64,000 bases of DNA from the NCBI RefSeq assembly GCF_947489255.1, contig NZ_CANLCY010000001.1, positions 62,001-126,000 on the forward strand, read 5' to 3'. The notes under the pieces were generated by a model. The model ran no database searches and was not told the origin of the DNA. It saw only the letters and a program-made list of their open reading frames with translations. Positions 47,889-58,181 of the stretch are shown here, in pieces (positions within the stretch are counted from its first letter, which is position 1; every line of letters begins with the position of its first letter). The stretch is from an uncultured Microbacterium sp. (GTDB lineage Bacteria; Actinomycetota; Actinomycetes; Actinomycetales; Microbacteriaceae). The position numbers and the translations under genes are program-made.

Positions 47889-48611
47889 ATGACCTCCCGC
47901 CCCGCCCCCCTCCTGCGCCCCGACGGCACGCCGATCCGCGCGCTCGTCGTCGACGACGAGGCCAACCTGAGCGAGCTCCTGCGCATGGCGCTGCAGAACG
48001 AGGGGTGGGAGGCGCGCACCGCCGCCGACGGGCAGGAGGCGCTCGGCGTCATCCGCGAGTTCGACCCCGACCTGCTGGTGCTCGACATCATGATGCCGGG
48101 GCTCGACGGCATGGCGCTGCTCGCCCGCGTGCGCGCGGCCGGGAACGACGCTCCCGTGCTGTTCCTGACGGCGAAGGATGCCGTCGAAGACCGCATCGCC
48201 GGCATCTCGGCGGGAGCCGACGACTACGTCACGAAGCCCTTCAACCTCGAGGAGGTCGTCGTGCGCCTGCGCGGCATGGCCCGACGCCACGTCGCCGCGG
48301 TCGCCGACGCCGATCCGCGGCTGCGCGTGGGCGATCTGACGCTCGACGAGGAGGCGTACGAGGTCGAGCGCGGCGGCATCCCGATCAAGCTCACCGCCCG
48401 CGAGTTCGAGCTGCTGCGCTACCTCATGCAGAATCCGCGCCGCGTGCTGAGCAAGGCGCAGATCCTCGACCAGGTGTGGAGCTACGACTTCGGCGGAGAC
48501 GGCAGCGTCGTGGAGATCTACATCTCGTACCTGCGCAAGAAGATCGACACGCTCGGCGAACCGCTCATCCATACGGTGCGCGGCGTCGGCTACACGATCA
48601 AGGCGTCATGA
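47889..48611 (+). CDS. OmpR-family response regulator
   Basis: A 240-residue regulator. Receiver domain (about 18-130): VVDDEAN, phospho-Asp in LLVLDIMMPGLDG, TAK and the KPF lysine. A winged-helix DNA-binding domain (about 145-238) has LTAREFELLRYLMQNPRRVLSKAQIL, VVEIYISYLRKKID and HTVRGVGYTI. I prefer ATG 47889; ATG 47877 would add four residues. The kinase follows with an ATGA overlap. The divergent ABC exporter is the natural target. Confidence 0.95.
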   Translation: MTSRPAPLLRPDGTPIRALVVDDEANLSELLRMALQNEGWEARTAADGQEALGVIREFDPDLLVLDIMMPGLDGMALLARVRAAGNDAPVLFLTAKDAVEDRIAGISAGADDYVTKPFNLEEVVVRLRGMARRHVAAVADADPRLRVGDLTLDEEAYEVERGGIPIKLTAREFELLRYLMQNPRRVLSKAQILDQVWSYDFGGDGSVVEIYISYLRKKIDTLGEPLIHTVRGVGYTIKAS

Positions 48612-50140
48612 CCGCGTCCGCCGTGTCGCGGTCCTCGTCGTCGTCGCACTCGTCGTCGCGGCAGCCGTCCGATCGGCGCTCGCCGGGGCGGCGGTGGACG
48701 CTGCGCCGCACCCTCGTCGTCGGCACCAGCCTCCTGGTCGCGCTCGCCTTCGTCGTCATGAGCCTCGCGACGATCGTGTCGCTGCGCTCCTTCACCCTCG
48801 ACCGGCTCGATCAGCAGGTGACCGAGGGGCTGTCGTTCGCATCCGGTCGCGGGTCGTTCGAGAACCGCGGCGGATCCCAGCCCCCGCCGGGCCAGGGTCA
48901 GGATCAGGGCCAGAATGCCGACCGCCCGGCGCCGCGGATCGGTTCGCTGCAGGCGGTCGTCGCCTCCGACGGCACCGTGCGCACGTCGGACTACACGCGC
49001 AGCGACGGCACGCAGGTGCAGCTGACGGCGGACCAGGTCGCGTTGCTGCAGGCGGACGTGCCCACCGACCGCACCCCGGTCACGATCGACCTCGGCGGCG
49101 ACCTGGGGTCGTTCCGGGTCGCCGCGGCCGAGGTCGACGGCACGACGGTGTTCGCCGGCAACTCGGATGCCGACGTCTCGGCGACCACGACAGCCCTGAC
49201 GGTGATCCTCCTCGCGGTCAGCGCGGCAACCCTGCTGATCGCCGTGGTCGGCCTCTCGCTCTTCGTGCGTCGGAGTCTGCGGCCCCTCGACCGTGTCGCC
49301 GCGGTCGCCCAGCGGGTGTCGACGCTGTCTCTGGCCGCGGGGAGCGTGGAGATCCCCGATCGCGTGGGTGACGCCGACACCGACCCGACCACCGAGGTGG
49401 GCCGCGTCGGGGCTTCACTGAACGGACTCCTGGGGCACGTGCAGACCTCGCTCGCGGCGCGCCAGCACAGCGAGGACCAGCTCCGCCGGTTCATCGCCGA
49501 CGCGAGTCACGAGCTGCGCACCCCGCTGTCGAGCATCCGCGGCTACGCGCAGTTGTCGCTCGGCGAAGACGCCCCGATGACGCCGACGCAGGCGCGCTCG
49601 TTCGACCGGATCGAGTCGGAGGCCACGCGCATGGCATCCCTCGTCGACGACCTGCTGCTGCTGGCGCGGCTGGATGCCGGTCAGCCCCTGCGCCGCGACG
49701 AGGTGGAGCTCACGCTGCTCGCCGTCGACGCTGTGAGCGACGCGCAGGCGGCGGATGCCACGCACGCCTGGCGCCTCGACGTCACCGACGACCTGATCTC
49801 GGTGACCGGCGACGAGAACCGCCTGCGGCAGGTGGTGGCCAACCTGCTGCGCAACGCCCAGGTGCACACGCCGCCCGGCACGACGGTGACCCTCTCGCTC
49901 GCCCGCGACGGGGCGGAGGCGGTGCTGCGCGTCGTCGACGACGGGCCGGGCATCGACCCGGGGGTCGCCGGGCGGCTGTTCGACCGGTTCGCGCGGGCCG
50001 ACGATTCCCGCAACCGGGATGCTGGCAGCACGGGGCTCGGACTTTCGATCGCGCAGGCGATCACCGAGGCCCACGGCGGGAGCATCGCGGTCGAGAGCGA
50101 ACCGGGGCGCACGGTGTTCGCGGTGCGTCTGCCGACGTGA
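48608..50140 (+). CDS. sensor histidine kinase (OmpR partner)
   Basis: A 510-residue kinase with a Ser-rich cytoplasmic start, two transmembrane helices (about 33-60 and 197-222), an extracellular sensor domain of about 135 residues with a Gly/Pro/Gln-rich patch (SQPPPGQGQDQGQN), a HAMP domain, and the kinase core: FIADASHELRTPLSS (His), NLLRNAQVH (N box), DDGPGID and GLGLSIAQAI (G boxes). It is coupled to the response regulator. The neighbouring MacB-like exporter suggests it senses an envelope-active peptide or similar stress; inference only. Confidence 0.93.
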   Translation: MTASAVSRSSSSSHSSSRQPSDRRSPGRRWTLRRTLVVGTSLLVALAFVVMSLATIVSLRSFTLDRLDQQVTEGLSFASGRGSFENRGGSQPPPGQGQDQGQNADRPAPRIGSLQAVVASDGTVRTSDYTRSDGTQVQLTADQVALLQADVPTDRTPVTIDLGGDLGSFRVAAAEVDGTTVFAGNSDADVSATTTALTVILLAVSAATLLIAVVGLSLFVRRSLRPLDRVAAVAQRVSTLSLAAGSVEIPDRVGDADTDPTTEVGRVGASLNGLLGHVQTSLAARQHSEDQLRRFIADASHELRTPLSSIRGYAQLSLGEDAPMTPTQARSFDRIESEATRMASLVDDLLLLARLDAGQPLRRDEVELTLLAVDAVSDAQAADATHAWRLDVTDDLISVTGDENRLRQVVANLLRNAQVHTPPGTTVTLSLARDGAEAVLRVVDDGPGIDPGVAGRLFDRFARADDSRNRDAGSTGLGLSIAQAITEAHGGSIAVESEPGRTVFAVRLPT

Positions 50141-50156
50141 CCCGTCGCTCCTGCGT

Positions 50157-50212
50157 GAGTCGCCAGAAATCGTCGCCTGGGAGACTGGCGAAGCGACGAA
50201 ATCTGGCGACTC
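50157..50212. terminator. bidirectional hairpin between convergent genes
   Basis: A 20-bp inverted repeat: left arm GAGTCGCCAGAAATCGTCGC (50157-50176), 16-base loop (itself with CGCC/GGCG ends), right arm GCGACGAAATCTGGCGACTC (50193-50212), with two mismatched pairs. It lies between the kinase gene and the YhgE gene, which converge. It may end both transcripts, or be a copy of a dispersed palindromic element. Confidence 0.6.
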
Positions 50213-50233
50213 GCGCGAGGTGGGGGCGCCGCG

Positions 50234-52171
50234 TCAGCCGATCAGGCTCGGCTGCAGGTCGCGCAGGGTGCGGTGATGCGTCATCCGCGTCACCCCGATC
50301 GCGGCGAGCAGCACGCCACCGGCCATCCACGCGCCGAGCACGAGCAGATCGGGTCCGACCCGCGAGACGTCGCCGCCGTACATGACCTGCCGCATGGCAT
50401 CCACGACGTATCCCATCGGCAGCACGTGGTGCAGCGCCGCGAGAGGGGCGGGCAGGGTCTGCCACGGGAACGTGCCGCCGGCGGTGACGAGCTGCAGCAC
50501 CATCAGCACCAGGCCGAGGAACTGCCCCACCGAGCCGAGCCACACGTTCAGCGCGAGCACGATCGCCGCGTACGTCGCCGAGGCGAACAGCAGGATGCCG
50601 AGGGCCGCCCATGGGTTCGCGAACGAGAACTGCAGAGCGATGGCGAGCACCGTGAACAGCCCCACCATCTGCAGGGCCCCGAGGCCCGCCGGCGTGAGCC
50701 ACCCGGCGAGGGTGACGCGCACGGGGGAGCGCAGCGCCGTGATGGCGCGCTTGGACACGGGCTTCACGATGAGGAAGAGGGCGTAGATGCCGATCCATCC
50801 CGCCAGCGCGGCGAAGAACGGGGCGAGGCCGGCGCCGTAGTTCTGCGCCTTGGTGACGGCGCTCGTGCCGACCGCGACGGGATCGCTGATGGCCGCCGCC
50901 TGCGCCTGCCGCGTGGCATCGTCGGAGTCGGGGATCTGCTCGACCCCCGCGGCCAGGCCGTCACGCAGCTGGGTCGCACCGTCGGAGAGCTGAGCGATGC
51001 CGCTGTCGAGCTGAGCGGCGCCGTCGCGGAGCTGGGCGGATCCGTCGCGCAGCTGTGCGGCCCCGGATGCCGCGGAGGCGGCGCCGTCGGCCAGGGCCGA
51101 GGCTCCGTCGGCGGCCGTCGCTGCCCCCGAGGCCACCGAGGCGCTGCCGTCGGCGACCTGGCGGGCGCCGTCGTCGAGTTGGTCGATCTGGGCGACGGTG
51201 CTCTGCACGCGATCGTTCGCGGCGGTCAGGCGCTCACCGACCGGGTCGAGGCGCGCGAGGATCTCGTCGATGCGCGCCTGATCGAGCCCGGCGTCGGCCA
51301 GGGCCGTGGCGATGTCGCTCCGCGCCTGCGGCAGCTGTGCCGCCGCGTCGGCGGAGATCGAGCCGACCTGTCGGGCGGCGGCGTCGATGCGATCGACGCC
51401 GCCCGCGACCTGCTGGGCGCCGTCGGCCACGCGCGCCGACCCGTCACGCAATTGCGCCGTCCCGTCGCGCAGCTGGTTCGCTCCGGCCGAGAGCTGCGAC
51501 GTTCCGTCGGCCAGCTGAGACGAACCGTCGGCGAGCGTGACCGAGCCGCTCGCCAGCTGGGAGGAGCCGTCCTTCGCGGTCGCGAGACCGTCGACCAGCT
51601 GTGTGGCCCCGGTTGTGGCATCCACGAGCTTCACGCGGATGGTGTGCAGGGCGTCGAGCAGGGTCCCACCGGCCTCGTCGATCACTTTCTGTGCGACGGA
51701 GGTCTGGATCTTCGCGACCGCCTGGGTGCCGATCGTCGAGGCGAGGTAGTTGTTGGCGTCGTTCGTTCGCAGCTCGATGTCGGCCTGGCGGGGACTGTCG
51801 CTCGAGAGCGAGGCGACGGCCTCCGTGAAATCGGCCGGCAGGGTGACGATGAAGTCGAAATCGCCCGCCTGCAGGCCGGCGTCGGCCTGATCCGCCGAGA
51901 CCCGGTGCCACTCGAAGGTGCCGTCGTCGAGCAGCTGCTCGGCGGCCTCGTCGCCGAGGTCGCGCTGCGCGCCGTTCACCTCGGCACCCCGGTCGTCGAC
52001 GACGAGGGCCACGGGAACGTTCGAGAGGTTGCCGTAGGGGTCCTGGTTGGCCCAGAGGTACAGGCCGCCGTAGAGGATCGGCACCGCGAGCAGCGCGATC
52101 AGGGCCAGCACCGACATGCGGGTGGAGGTGAGGCGGCGCAGCTCGGCCGTGATCATCTGGGGGATCTTCAT
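50234..52171 (-). CDS. YhgE/Pip family membrane protein
   Basis: A 645-residue protein with an N-terminal transmembrane helix (about 17-40), a long extracellular, helical and repetitive part (about 45-430) made of units such as LRDGSAQLRDGAAQL and LADGSSQLADGTSQL, and a C-terminal membrane domain of five to six helices (about 440-640) of ABC-2 permease type. YhgE/Pip proteins serve as phage receptors in some firmicutes and are close to type VII secretion accessory and antibiotic-export proteins. It overlaps the upstream ABC-like gene by four bases and is likely its membrane partner. Confidence 0.9.
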   Translation of the reverse strand: MKIPQMITAELRRLTSTRMSVLALIALLAVPILYGGLYLWANQDPYGNLSNVPVALVVDDRGAEVNGAQRDLGDEAAEQLLDDGTFEWHRVSADQADAGLQAGDFDFIVTLPADFTEAVASLSSDSPRQADIELRTNDANNYLASTIGTQAVAKIQTSVAQKVIDEAGGTLLDALHTIRVKLVDATTGATQLVDGLATAKDGSSQLASGSVTLADGSSQLADGTSQLSAGANQLRDGTAQLRDGSARVADGAQQVAGGVDRIDAAARQVGSISADAAAQLPQARSDIATALADAGLDQARIDEILARLDPVGERLTAANDRVQSTVAQIDQLDDGARQVADGSASVASGAATAADGASALADGAASAASGAAQLRDGSAQLRDGAAQLDSGIAQLSDGATQLRDGLAAGVEQIPDSDDATRQAQAAAISDPVAVGTSAVTKAQNYGAGLAPFFAALAGWIGIYALFLIVKPVSKRAITALRSPVRVTLAGWLTPAGLGALQMVGLFTVLAIALQFSFANPWAALGILLFASATYAAIVLALNVWLGSVGQFLGLVLMVLQLVTAGGTFPWQTLPAPLAALHHVLPMGYVVDAMRQVMYGGDVSRVGPDLLVLGAWMAGGVLLAAIGVTRMTHHRTLRDLQPSLIG

Positions 52172-52776
52172 CGCGTCGGCTCCTCGGCGTCGTCGAACCG
52201 GTCGATCGCGGTGCGCGACGCGCTCCCCGCGATCACGAGCACGGCGTAGCCGCGCTCGGCGAACTCGCGCGCGATGCGCCACCATCCGAGGGGCTCGCCG
52301 CCGTGGCGGTCGGGGGCGACCAGCACGAGGCCCTCGACGTCTTTGCGCAGGGCGGCGAGCTCGAGCAGCAGGCGTACGCGCGCGGCGGGGTCGATGTTCC
52401 CCACGGGAAGCGACGCGATCGCCTCGAGCCCGATCTGCTCGAGCCAGCGCGCGGCCGCGAAGGGGGTCGGTGCGCGGCCGGCGAACATCAGTTCTTCGGC
52501 GACGACGCCGGTCACGGTGACGTTCGGCTCCGGCTCCGACACGATGGGCGCATCGACGAGGGCGACACGACGGCGGATGGCGCCGCGATCGGCCCGTCCG
52601 TCGATCGTGACGCTGCCGGCGTCGACCTTCATGCGACCGGATGCCACGAGCCCCAACACCGTGGGACGCTGCTCCGTCTCGGCGACCACGAGGGTCGCGG
52701 TGCCGGTCTCGTAGGCCGTCGTGGTTGCGGGCAGCTCGCTGCGGCCCTTCGCGACGGCGTCGACGACGATTCTCAC
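52168..52776 (-). CDS. degenerate ABC-type ATPase-like protein
   Basis: A 202-residue protein that aligns by eye with the core of an ABC ATPase but lacks the catalytic motifs. Where Walker A (GxxGxGKST) is expected it reads AETEQRPTV (32-40), followed by the normal GSVTIDG turn (54-60). A Q-loop-like VALVDAP follows, the signature position reads VGNIDPAARVRLLLELAAL instead of LSGGQ, and Walker B reads LVLVAPDRHGG with no DE pair. It should therefore not hydrolyse ATP. GTG 52776 overlaps the TetR stop and its own stop overlaps the YhgE start, so the three genes are one unit. Confidence 0.7.
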   Translation of the reverse strand: MRIVVDAVAKGRSELPATTTAYETGTATLVVAETEQRPTVLGLVASGRMKVDAGSVTIDGRADRGAIRRRVALVDAPIVSEPEPNVTVTGVVAEELMFAGRAPTPFAAARWLEQIGLEAIASLPVGNIDPAARVRLLLELAALRKDVEGLVLVAPDRHGGEPLGWWRIAREFAERGYAVLVIAGSASRTAIDRFDDAEEPTR

Positions 52777-53378
52777 TGCGCCTCCAGCTCGGGGTGCTGC
52801 GCGAGGATCTCGCGCGCCTCGGTCCATGACAGTCCCGCCATGCCCAGCACGGCGCACACCGCGATGGCGCGCGCGGTGGAGGACTCGGCATCCACCCGGG
52901 AGACGACCATGCGACCGGTCTCCTCGAGCAGGCGAGCCAGGGTCGGCGCGGGGAGGTCGGTGCGCAGCTCGCCCGCCTCCTGACCGCGGCGGACGATCGC
53001 GTCGATGCGGCGGCGCAGCGGCGCGAGCGCCGCCGAGGTATCGGGCAGGTGCGCGTCGTCGAGGGCGAGGGCGGCGGCGGCCTGCACGTGGGCGGCTTCG
53101 CGCCAGAGCTCGGATGCCAAGCGGGCGAGCGCGACGCGGGAGTCGGCGTCGTCGACGTCGTCGGCGATGGCGTTGAAGCGGGCGGCGCCGGCGGCGATGA
53201 CCTCGCGCACGATCGCGTTGCGGTCGTCGAAGTGGCCGTACAGCGCGCGGCGCGAGAGGCCGGCGCGGCGCGCGATCGTGTCGATCGAGGCGCGGGGGTC
53301 GTGGCCGATCGCGGCGGTGGCCGCGTCGAGGATGCCGGCGCGGTTCTCGACGGCGTCACGGCGGGTGGGGATGCTCAC
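52773..53378 (-). CDS. TetR-family transcriptional regulator
   Basis: A 201-residue repressor. The N-terminal HTH (about 14-60) reads ILDAATAAIGHDPRASIDTIARRAGLSRRALYGHFDDRNAIV. The C-terminal ligand-binding part is helical and not similar to any group I can name. Start GTG 53378. It is the first gene of the TetR/ABC-like/YhgE operon and very probably binds the palindrome at 53400-53415, repressing the unit and itself. Confidence 0.92.
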   Translation of the reverse strand: MSIPTRRDAVENRAGILDAATAAIGHDPRASIDTIARRAGLSRRALYGHFDDRNAIVREVIAAGAARFNAIADDVDDADSRVALARLASELWREAAHVQAAAALALDDAHLPDTSAALAPLRRRIDAIVRRGQEAGELRTDLPAPTLARLLEETGRMVVSRVDAESSTARAIAVCAVLGMAGLSWTEAREILAQHPELEAQ

Positions 53379-53399
53379 GGGTCGAGTGTACGCCTAAAG

Positions 53400-53415
53400 T
53401 GCACACTGGTGTGCA
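53400..53415. promoter_or_regulatory. TetR operator
   Basis: A perfect inverted repeat TGCACAC-TG-GTGTGCA, 22 bases before the tetR start codon. Size and position fit an autoregulatory TetR site. The promoter itself overlaps it but cannot be defined from sequence. Confidence 0.7.
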
Positions 53416-53556
53416 AGTTATAGTCGACGGCCCTCTGGCTCCCATGAGGACAGGCGATCGTTCCGGAACAGGGCGGGGTGGTGGCAGTCGGTCCTGTTCT
53501 CGCGTGGGGTCCTGTGCTCGCCCGTCGCGACGCCGGCGCGCCCGGCCGGACACGAC

Positions 53557-53587
53557 GAAGCCGGTGGCCCGACGGACCACCGGCTTC
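53557..53587 (-). terminator. hairpin downstream of argG
   Basis: A perfect 11-bp inverted repeat GAAGCCGGTGG (53557-53567), loop of 9, CCACCGGCTTC (53577-53587), 34 bases after the argG stop on the minus strand. No clear T tract, so termination is probable rather than certain. Confidence 0.5.
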
Positions 53588-53621
53588 GCGAAAACGCGCG
53601 TCAGCTCGTCACGCGCGCGTG

Positions 53622-55145
<1,524 letters not shown>

Positions 55146-55820
55146 CTAGCCGACCACGACGTCGGTGATCGTGACGGGCGTCGCCGGGCGGCCGTCGGCG
55201 GACCCGCCCTCGGCGCCGGCCGCGGCGATGCCCTGCACGACGGCGAGGCCCGCGGGCGACATCCGGCCGAAGACGGTGTAGTCGGGCTGCAGCTGCGTGT
55301 CCTCGTAGACGAGGAAGAACTGCGACCCGTTGGTGCCCGGACCGGCGTTGGCCATCGCGACCGTCCCGGCGGGGTAGGTCTCGCTGCCGTCGAGCTCGTC
55401 GGCGAAGCGGTAGCCCGGTCCGCCCCGGCCGGTGCCGGTGGGGTCGCCGCACTGCAGCACGAAGATGCCCGAGGTGGTGAGGCGGTGGCACTCGGTGTTC
55501 GAGAAGTACTGCTGCTGCGCGAGCGAGACGAAGCTCTCGACGGTGCACGGGGTGCGCTCGCCGGTGAGGGTGATCGGGATGTCTCCCGCCGAGGTCTTCA
55601 GAACCGCCTCGACGTCGCCGCTCGGTCGGTCGGTGCCCGCGGCGGGCGGGGTGACGTCGACGGCGGGCTGACCCGAAGCCGGGTACGCGCACTCCGCGCT
55701 GCCGGCGCTGGCCGAGGCACCCGAGTCGGGTGCCGTGTCGGGAGTGGTGCCCCCGGCGCAGCCGGCGAGCAGGAGCAGGGCGGAGGCGGCCAGGGCCGCG
55801 GACATCAGTCGCGTGCGCAC
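55146..55820 (-). CDS. cyclophilin-type peptidyl-prolyl isomerase lipoprotein
   Basis: A 224-residue secreted lipoprotein. The signal ends in the lipobox LLAGC (Cys21), followed by a Thr/Ser/Ala-rich linker and a cyclophilin domain (about 70-224) with [49 protein letters not shown] and YTVFGRM. Relative to typical enzymes the active-site Arg/Phe stretch is partly changed ([16 protein letters not shown]), as is common in actinobacterial lipoprotein cyclophilins. It should help folding of exported proteins at the membrane surface. Confidence 0.92.
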   Translation of the reverse strand: MRTRLMSAALAASALLLLAGCAGGTTPDTAPDSGASASAGSAECAYPASGQPAVDVTPPAAGTDRPSGDVEAVLKTSAGDIPITLTGERTPCTVESFVSLAQQQYFSNTECHRLTTSGIFVLQCGDPTGTGRGGPGYRFADELDGSETYPAGTVAMANAGPGTNGSQFFLVYEDTQLQPDYTVFGRMSPAGLAVVQGIAAAGAEGGSADGRPATPVTITDVVVG

Positions 55821-56012
55821 GCGTTCCAGGGTAGGGCGCTCAGGTCTTGCGCAGCGCCACAGGGTCGGCGCTCATCAGGTGAGCAGGGCCCGGCGCTCAC
55901 GCCGGGAGTCCGGGGAGAGCGGCCTGGCCCGGCGACCTCCCCGGCGACGAAGGCGACCAGAGTCACGCATCGAGGGTGCCCGGCTGCGCCCGGGGAAGGC
56001 GCCTCGCTCGGC

Positions 56013-56705
56013 TCAGATCGCGCGCCGCCCTCGCACACGGCCGATCGCGACGACGCCGTAGGCGAGTCCCACGATCACGACCGCGATGACGACGATGTAG
56101 ACGACCACGCTGCCCCAGCCGCCGCCCTCGTTGGGGTTGAGGAACGGGTAGGGGTACCAGAACGGCGCCCCCGTGGTGGGGTTGGTGATGAGCGGCGCGC
56201 GCACCAGCGTGTAGACGATCCACACGACGGGGAAGATCGCCGCGCCCAGGGCCGCCGTCCAGGGCAGGCGCCGACGCCCCGATCCGAGGAGCACGTCGAG
56301 GAGGAGGAAGAGCGGACCCCAGACGTGCATGATCTCGTTGGACCAGCCGACGGTCTCGGGCTGGAGGGGGAGGCCGCGCAGAAGCAGGTTGTAGACGATG
56401 CCGGTGACGATCATGTAGGTCGACACCCACGCGAGCACGGTCGCGAGGGCGGGTGGATCGACGTCGAGACTCCGCCGCCGGAGGAACCGCACGGCGAGGA
56501 GCAGCAGCACGATCGAGGCCGACACGTTCGAGAGGATCGTGAAGAAGCTGAAGAAGTTGGCGACGGTCGTGACGACGTCGCGCCCCTTGTCGATGGCGCC
56601 GGCGACGGAGGACACGAGCTGCGCCACCACGGCGACGATGATGCTCACGGCCGCGACCGCGCGGGCGATGTTCCAGCCGGTGACGAAGGCCCGCGATCGC
56701 TGCAT
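56013..56705 (-). CDS. Pr6Pr family membrane protein
   Basis: A 230-residue protein with six hydrophobic helices. The start [44 protein letters not shown] and the C-terminal [24 protein letters not shown] are the signature of the Pr6Pr group. Proteins of this family are common in actinobacteria, but I know no function. It stands between the cyclophilin lipoprotein and the channel gene on the same strand, but with gaps of about 100-190 bases, so it may have its own promoter. Confidence 0.8.
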   Translation of the reverse strand: MQRSRAFVTGWNIARAVAAVSIIVAVVAQLVSSVAGAIDKGRDVVTTVANFFSFFTILSNVSASIVLLLLAVRFLRRRSLDVDPPALATVLAWVSTYMIVTGIVYNLLLRGLPLQPETVGWSNEIMHVWGPLFLLLDVLLGSGRRRLPWTAALGAAIFPVVWIVYTLVRAPLITNPTTGAPFWYPYPFLNPNEGGGWGSVVVYIVVIAVVIVGLAYGVVAIGRVRGRRAI

Positions 56706-56804
56706 GGCCTCAGGCTAGTGGGCCGTGGGCGCGGCGGCACGGCCCGAGGCCCCGCGGCGCGCGGACCGCACGCGACGTGTCGGGCGACGTCGACCGCACG
56801 CCGC

Positions 56805-58181
56805 TCAGATCGAGGGGCGCGGCTCCCGGCGACGATCGGCGTCGGCGCTCAGCTCGGCGGCGAGGGCGGGACGCGCGCGCAGCAGGCGGTCGGCGAGGGC
56901 GAGGGGGAGCACGAGCACGGTCGTGACCGTCAGTGCCGTCGCGGTGGTGGCCGCCGGCTCGCGCGTGAGCGCCGAGGTGCCGATCCACTCCCCGCGTTCG
57001 GCGGCGACGCCGGCGGGCTCGCCGTCGGCGGAGGCGAACAGCACGCGGCCCTCGACCACGAGCGACAGCAGTCCCGGGGTGCTCCCGGCCCGCAGCAGCA
57101 CCTCGCCGGCGCCGAAGCGTTCGAGGCGCGCTCCCTCGATCACGGCGTCGCGTAGCGTCTCGTCGAGGTGCAGCGAGCGGGCGGAGGAATCGATGGCGTG
57201 CTCGAGCTCGCTGCGCTCGGCCGCGGCATCCGGTCTGATCTTGTCGAGAGCCAGGCCGCGCCGCCGCGCGGCGTACCAGAGCCACGACCGGAAGGTGCTG
57301 CGCGCGTCGTCGGCGTAGACCGGGGAGTCGAGGGGGATCGCCACCTCCCAGGCTCCGGCGCCGCCGTTGGTGACGGTGATGTCGCCGCCGGGCACGCGAG
57401 CCGGCAGGTCTTCGGCGACCTGCCGCAGCACCGCCGTCACGGCGTGCGGGGGGTCGGCCGGATCGAAGGTCGCGGTGATGACGGCGGTGAAGGGACCGGG
57501 CGGTCGGGAGAGGTTCACGAACGAGGCGTCGGCCAGTTTCGCGTTCGGGATGATCTGGAGCCCCGAGCCGGTGTCGATGTGCAGCGCGCGCCAGTTGACC
57601 TCCACGACGCGGCCGGTCGTGCCGCCCGTCTCGATCCAGTCGCCCTGGCGGAACGGTTGCTCGAAGAGAACGAGCAGGCCCGACACGATGCCGCCCGCCG
57701 CGCGCTGCAGCGCGAGCCCGATGACGATCGAGGTGACCCCGAGCGCGGTGATCAAGCCCCCGACGTCGGCGCCCCAGACCCACTGGAAGAGGAATCCGAG
57801 CCCGATCACCACGAGCAGGAGGCGGGCGATCTCGACGAAGATCGTCGGAACGCGCTCCCGCCAGGTCCCGCGCTCCGCCGTGGCGAACAGGGCGACGTTC
57901 AGCACGCTGAGCAGGAGAAGGATGACGAGGAACCCGAAGACCGTCGCCACGACGCGCGGCCACACCAGGTCGCCCTCGGAGCGGGTGGCGAACACCAGCA
58001 GGCCCACGAGGCCGCCGACGGGCACGACACCGTTGCGCAGGAGCAGGAGCGGCTTGACGGCGGGGCTCCGGCGCCGGCGCAGGACGCCGATCAGCTCGGT
58101 GAGCACGACCAGCAGCACCGGGACGGCGACCACCACGGCGATCGCCCACCCGATCGCGGTGCCGTCGAACACGCCCGGCAT
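56805..58181 (-). CDS. MscS-type mechanosensitive channel with degenerate cyclic-nucleotide-binding domain
   Basis: A 458-residue protein. Four to five transmembrane helices (about 10-165) end in an MscS pore-like helix [44 protein letters not shown], followed by the beta-domain ([27 protein letters not shown]). The last about 120 residues are a CNB domain (about 339-440). The phosphate-binding cassette reads [18 protein letters not shown]: the usual Glu is Thr402 and the Arg is Ala410. It is a bCNG-type channel by architecture, but probably does not bind cAMP in the usual way. ATG 58181 overlaps the cyclase-like gene stop by one base. Confidence 0.85.
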   Translation of the reverse strand: MPGVFDGTAIGWAIAVVVAVPVLLVVLTELIGVLRRRRSPAVKPLLLLRNGVVPVGGLVGLLVFATRSEGDLVWPRVVATVFGFLVILLLLSVLNVALFATAERGTWRERVPTIFVEIARLLLVVIGLGFLFQWVWGADVGGLITALGVTSIVIGLALQRAAGGIVSGLLVLFEQPFRQGDWIETGGTTGRVVEVNWRALHIDTGSGLQIIPNAKLADASFVNLSRPPGPFTAVITATFDPADPPHAVTAVLRQVAEDLPARVPGGDITVTNGGAGAWEVAIPLDSPVYADDARSTFRSWLWYAARRRGLALDKIRPDAAAERSELEHAIDSSARSLHLDETLRDAVIEGARLERFGAGEVLLRAGSTPGLLSLVVEGRVLFASADGEPAGVAAERGEWIGTSALTREPAATTATALTVTTVLVLPLALADRLLRARPALAAELSADADRRREPRPSI

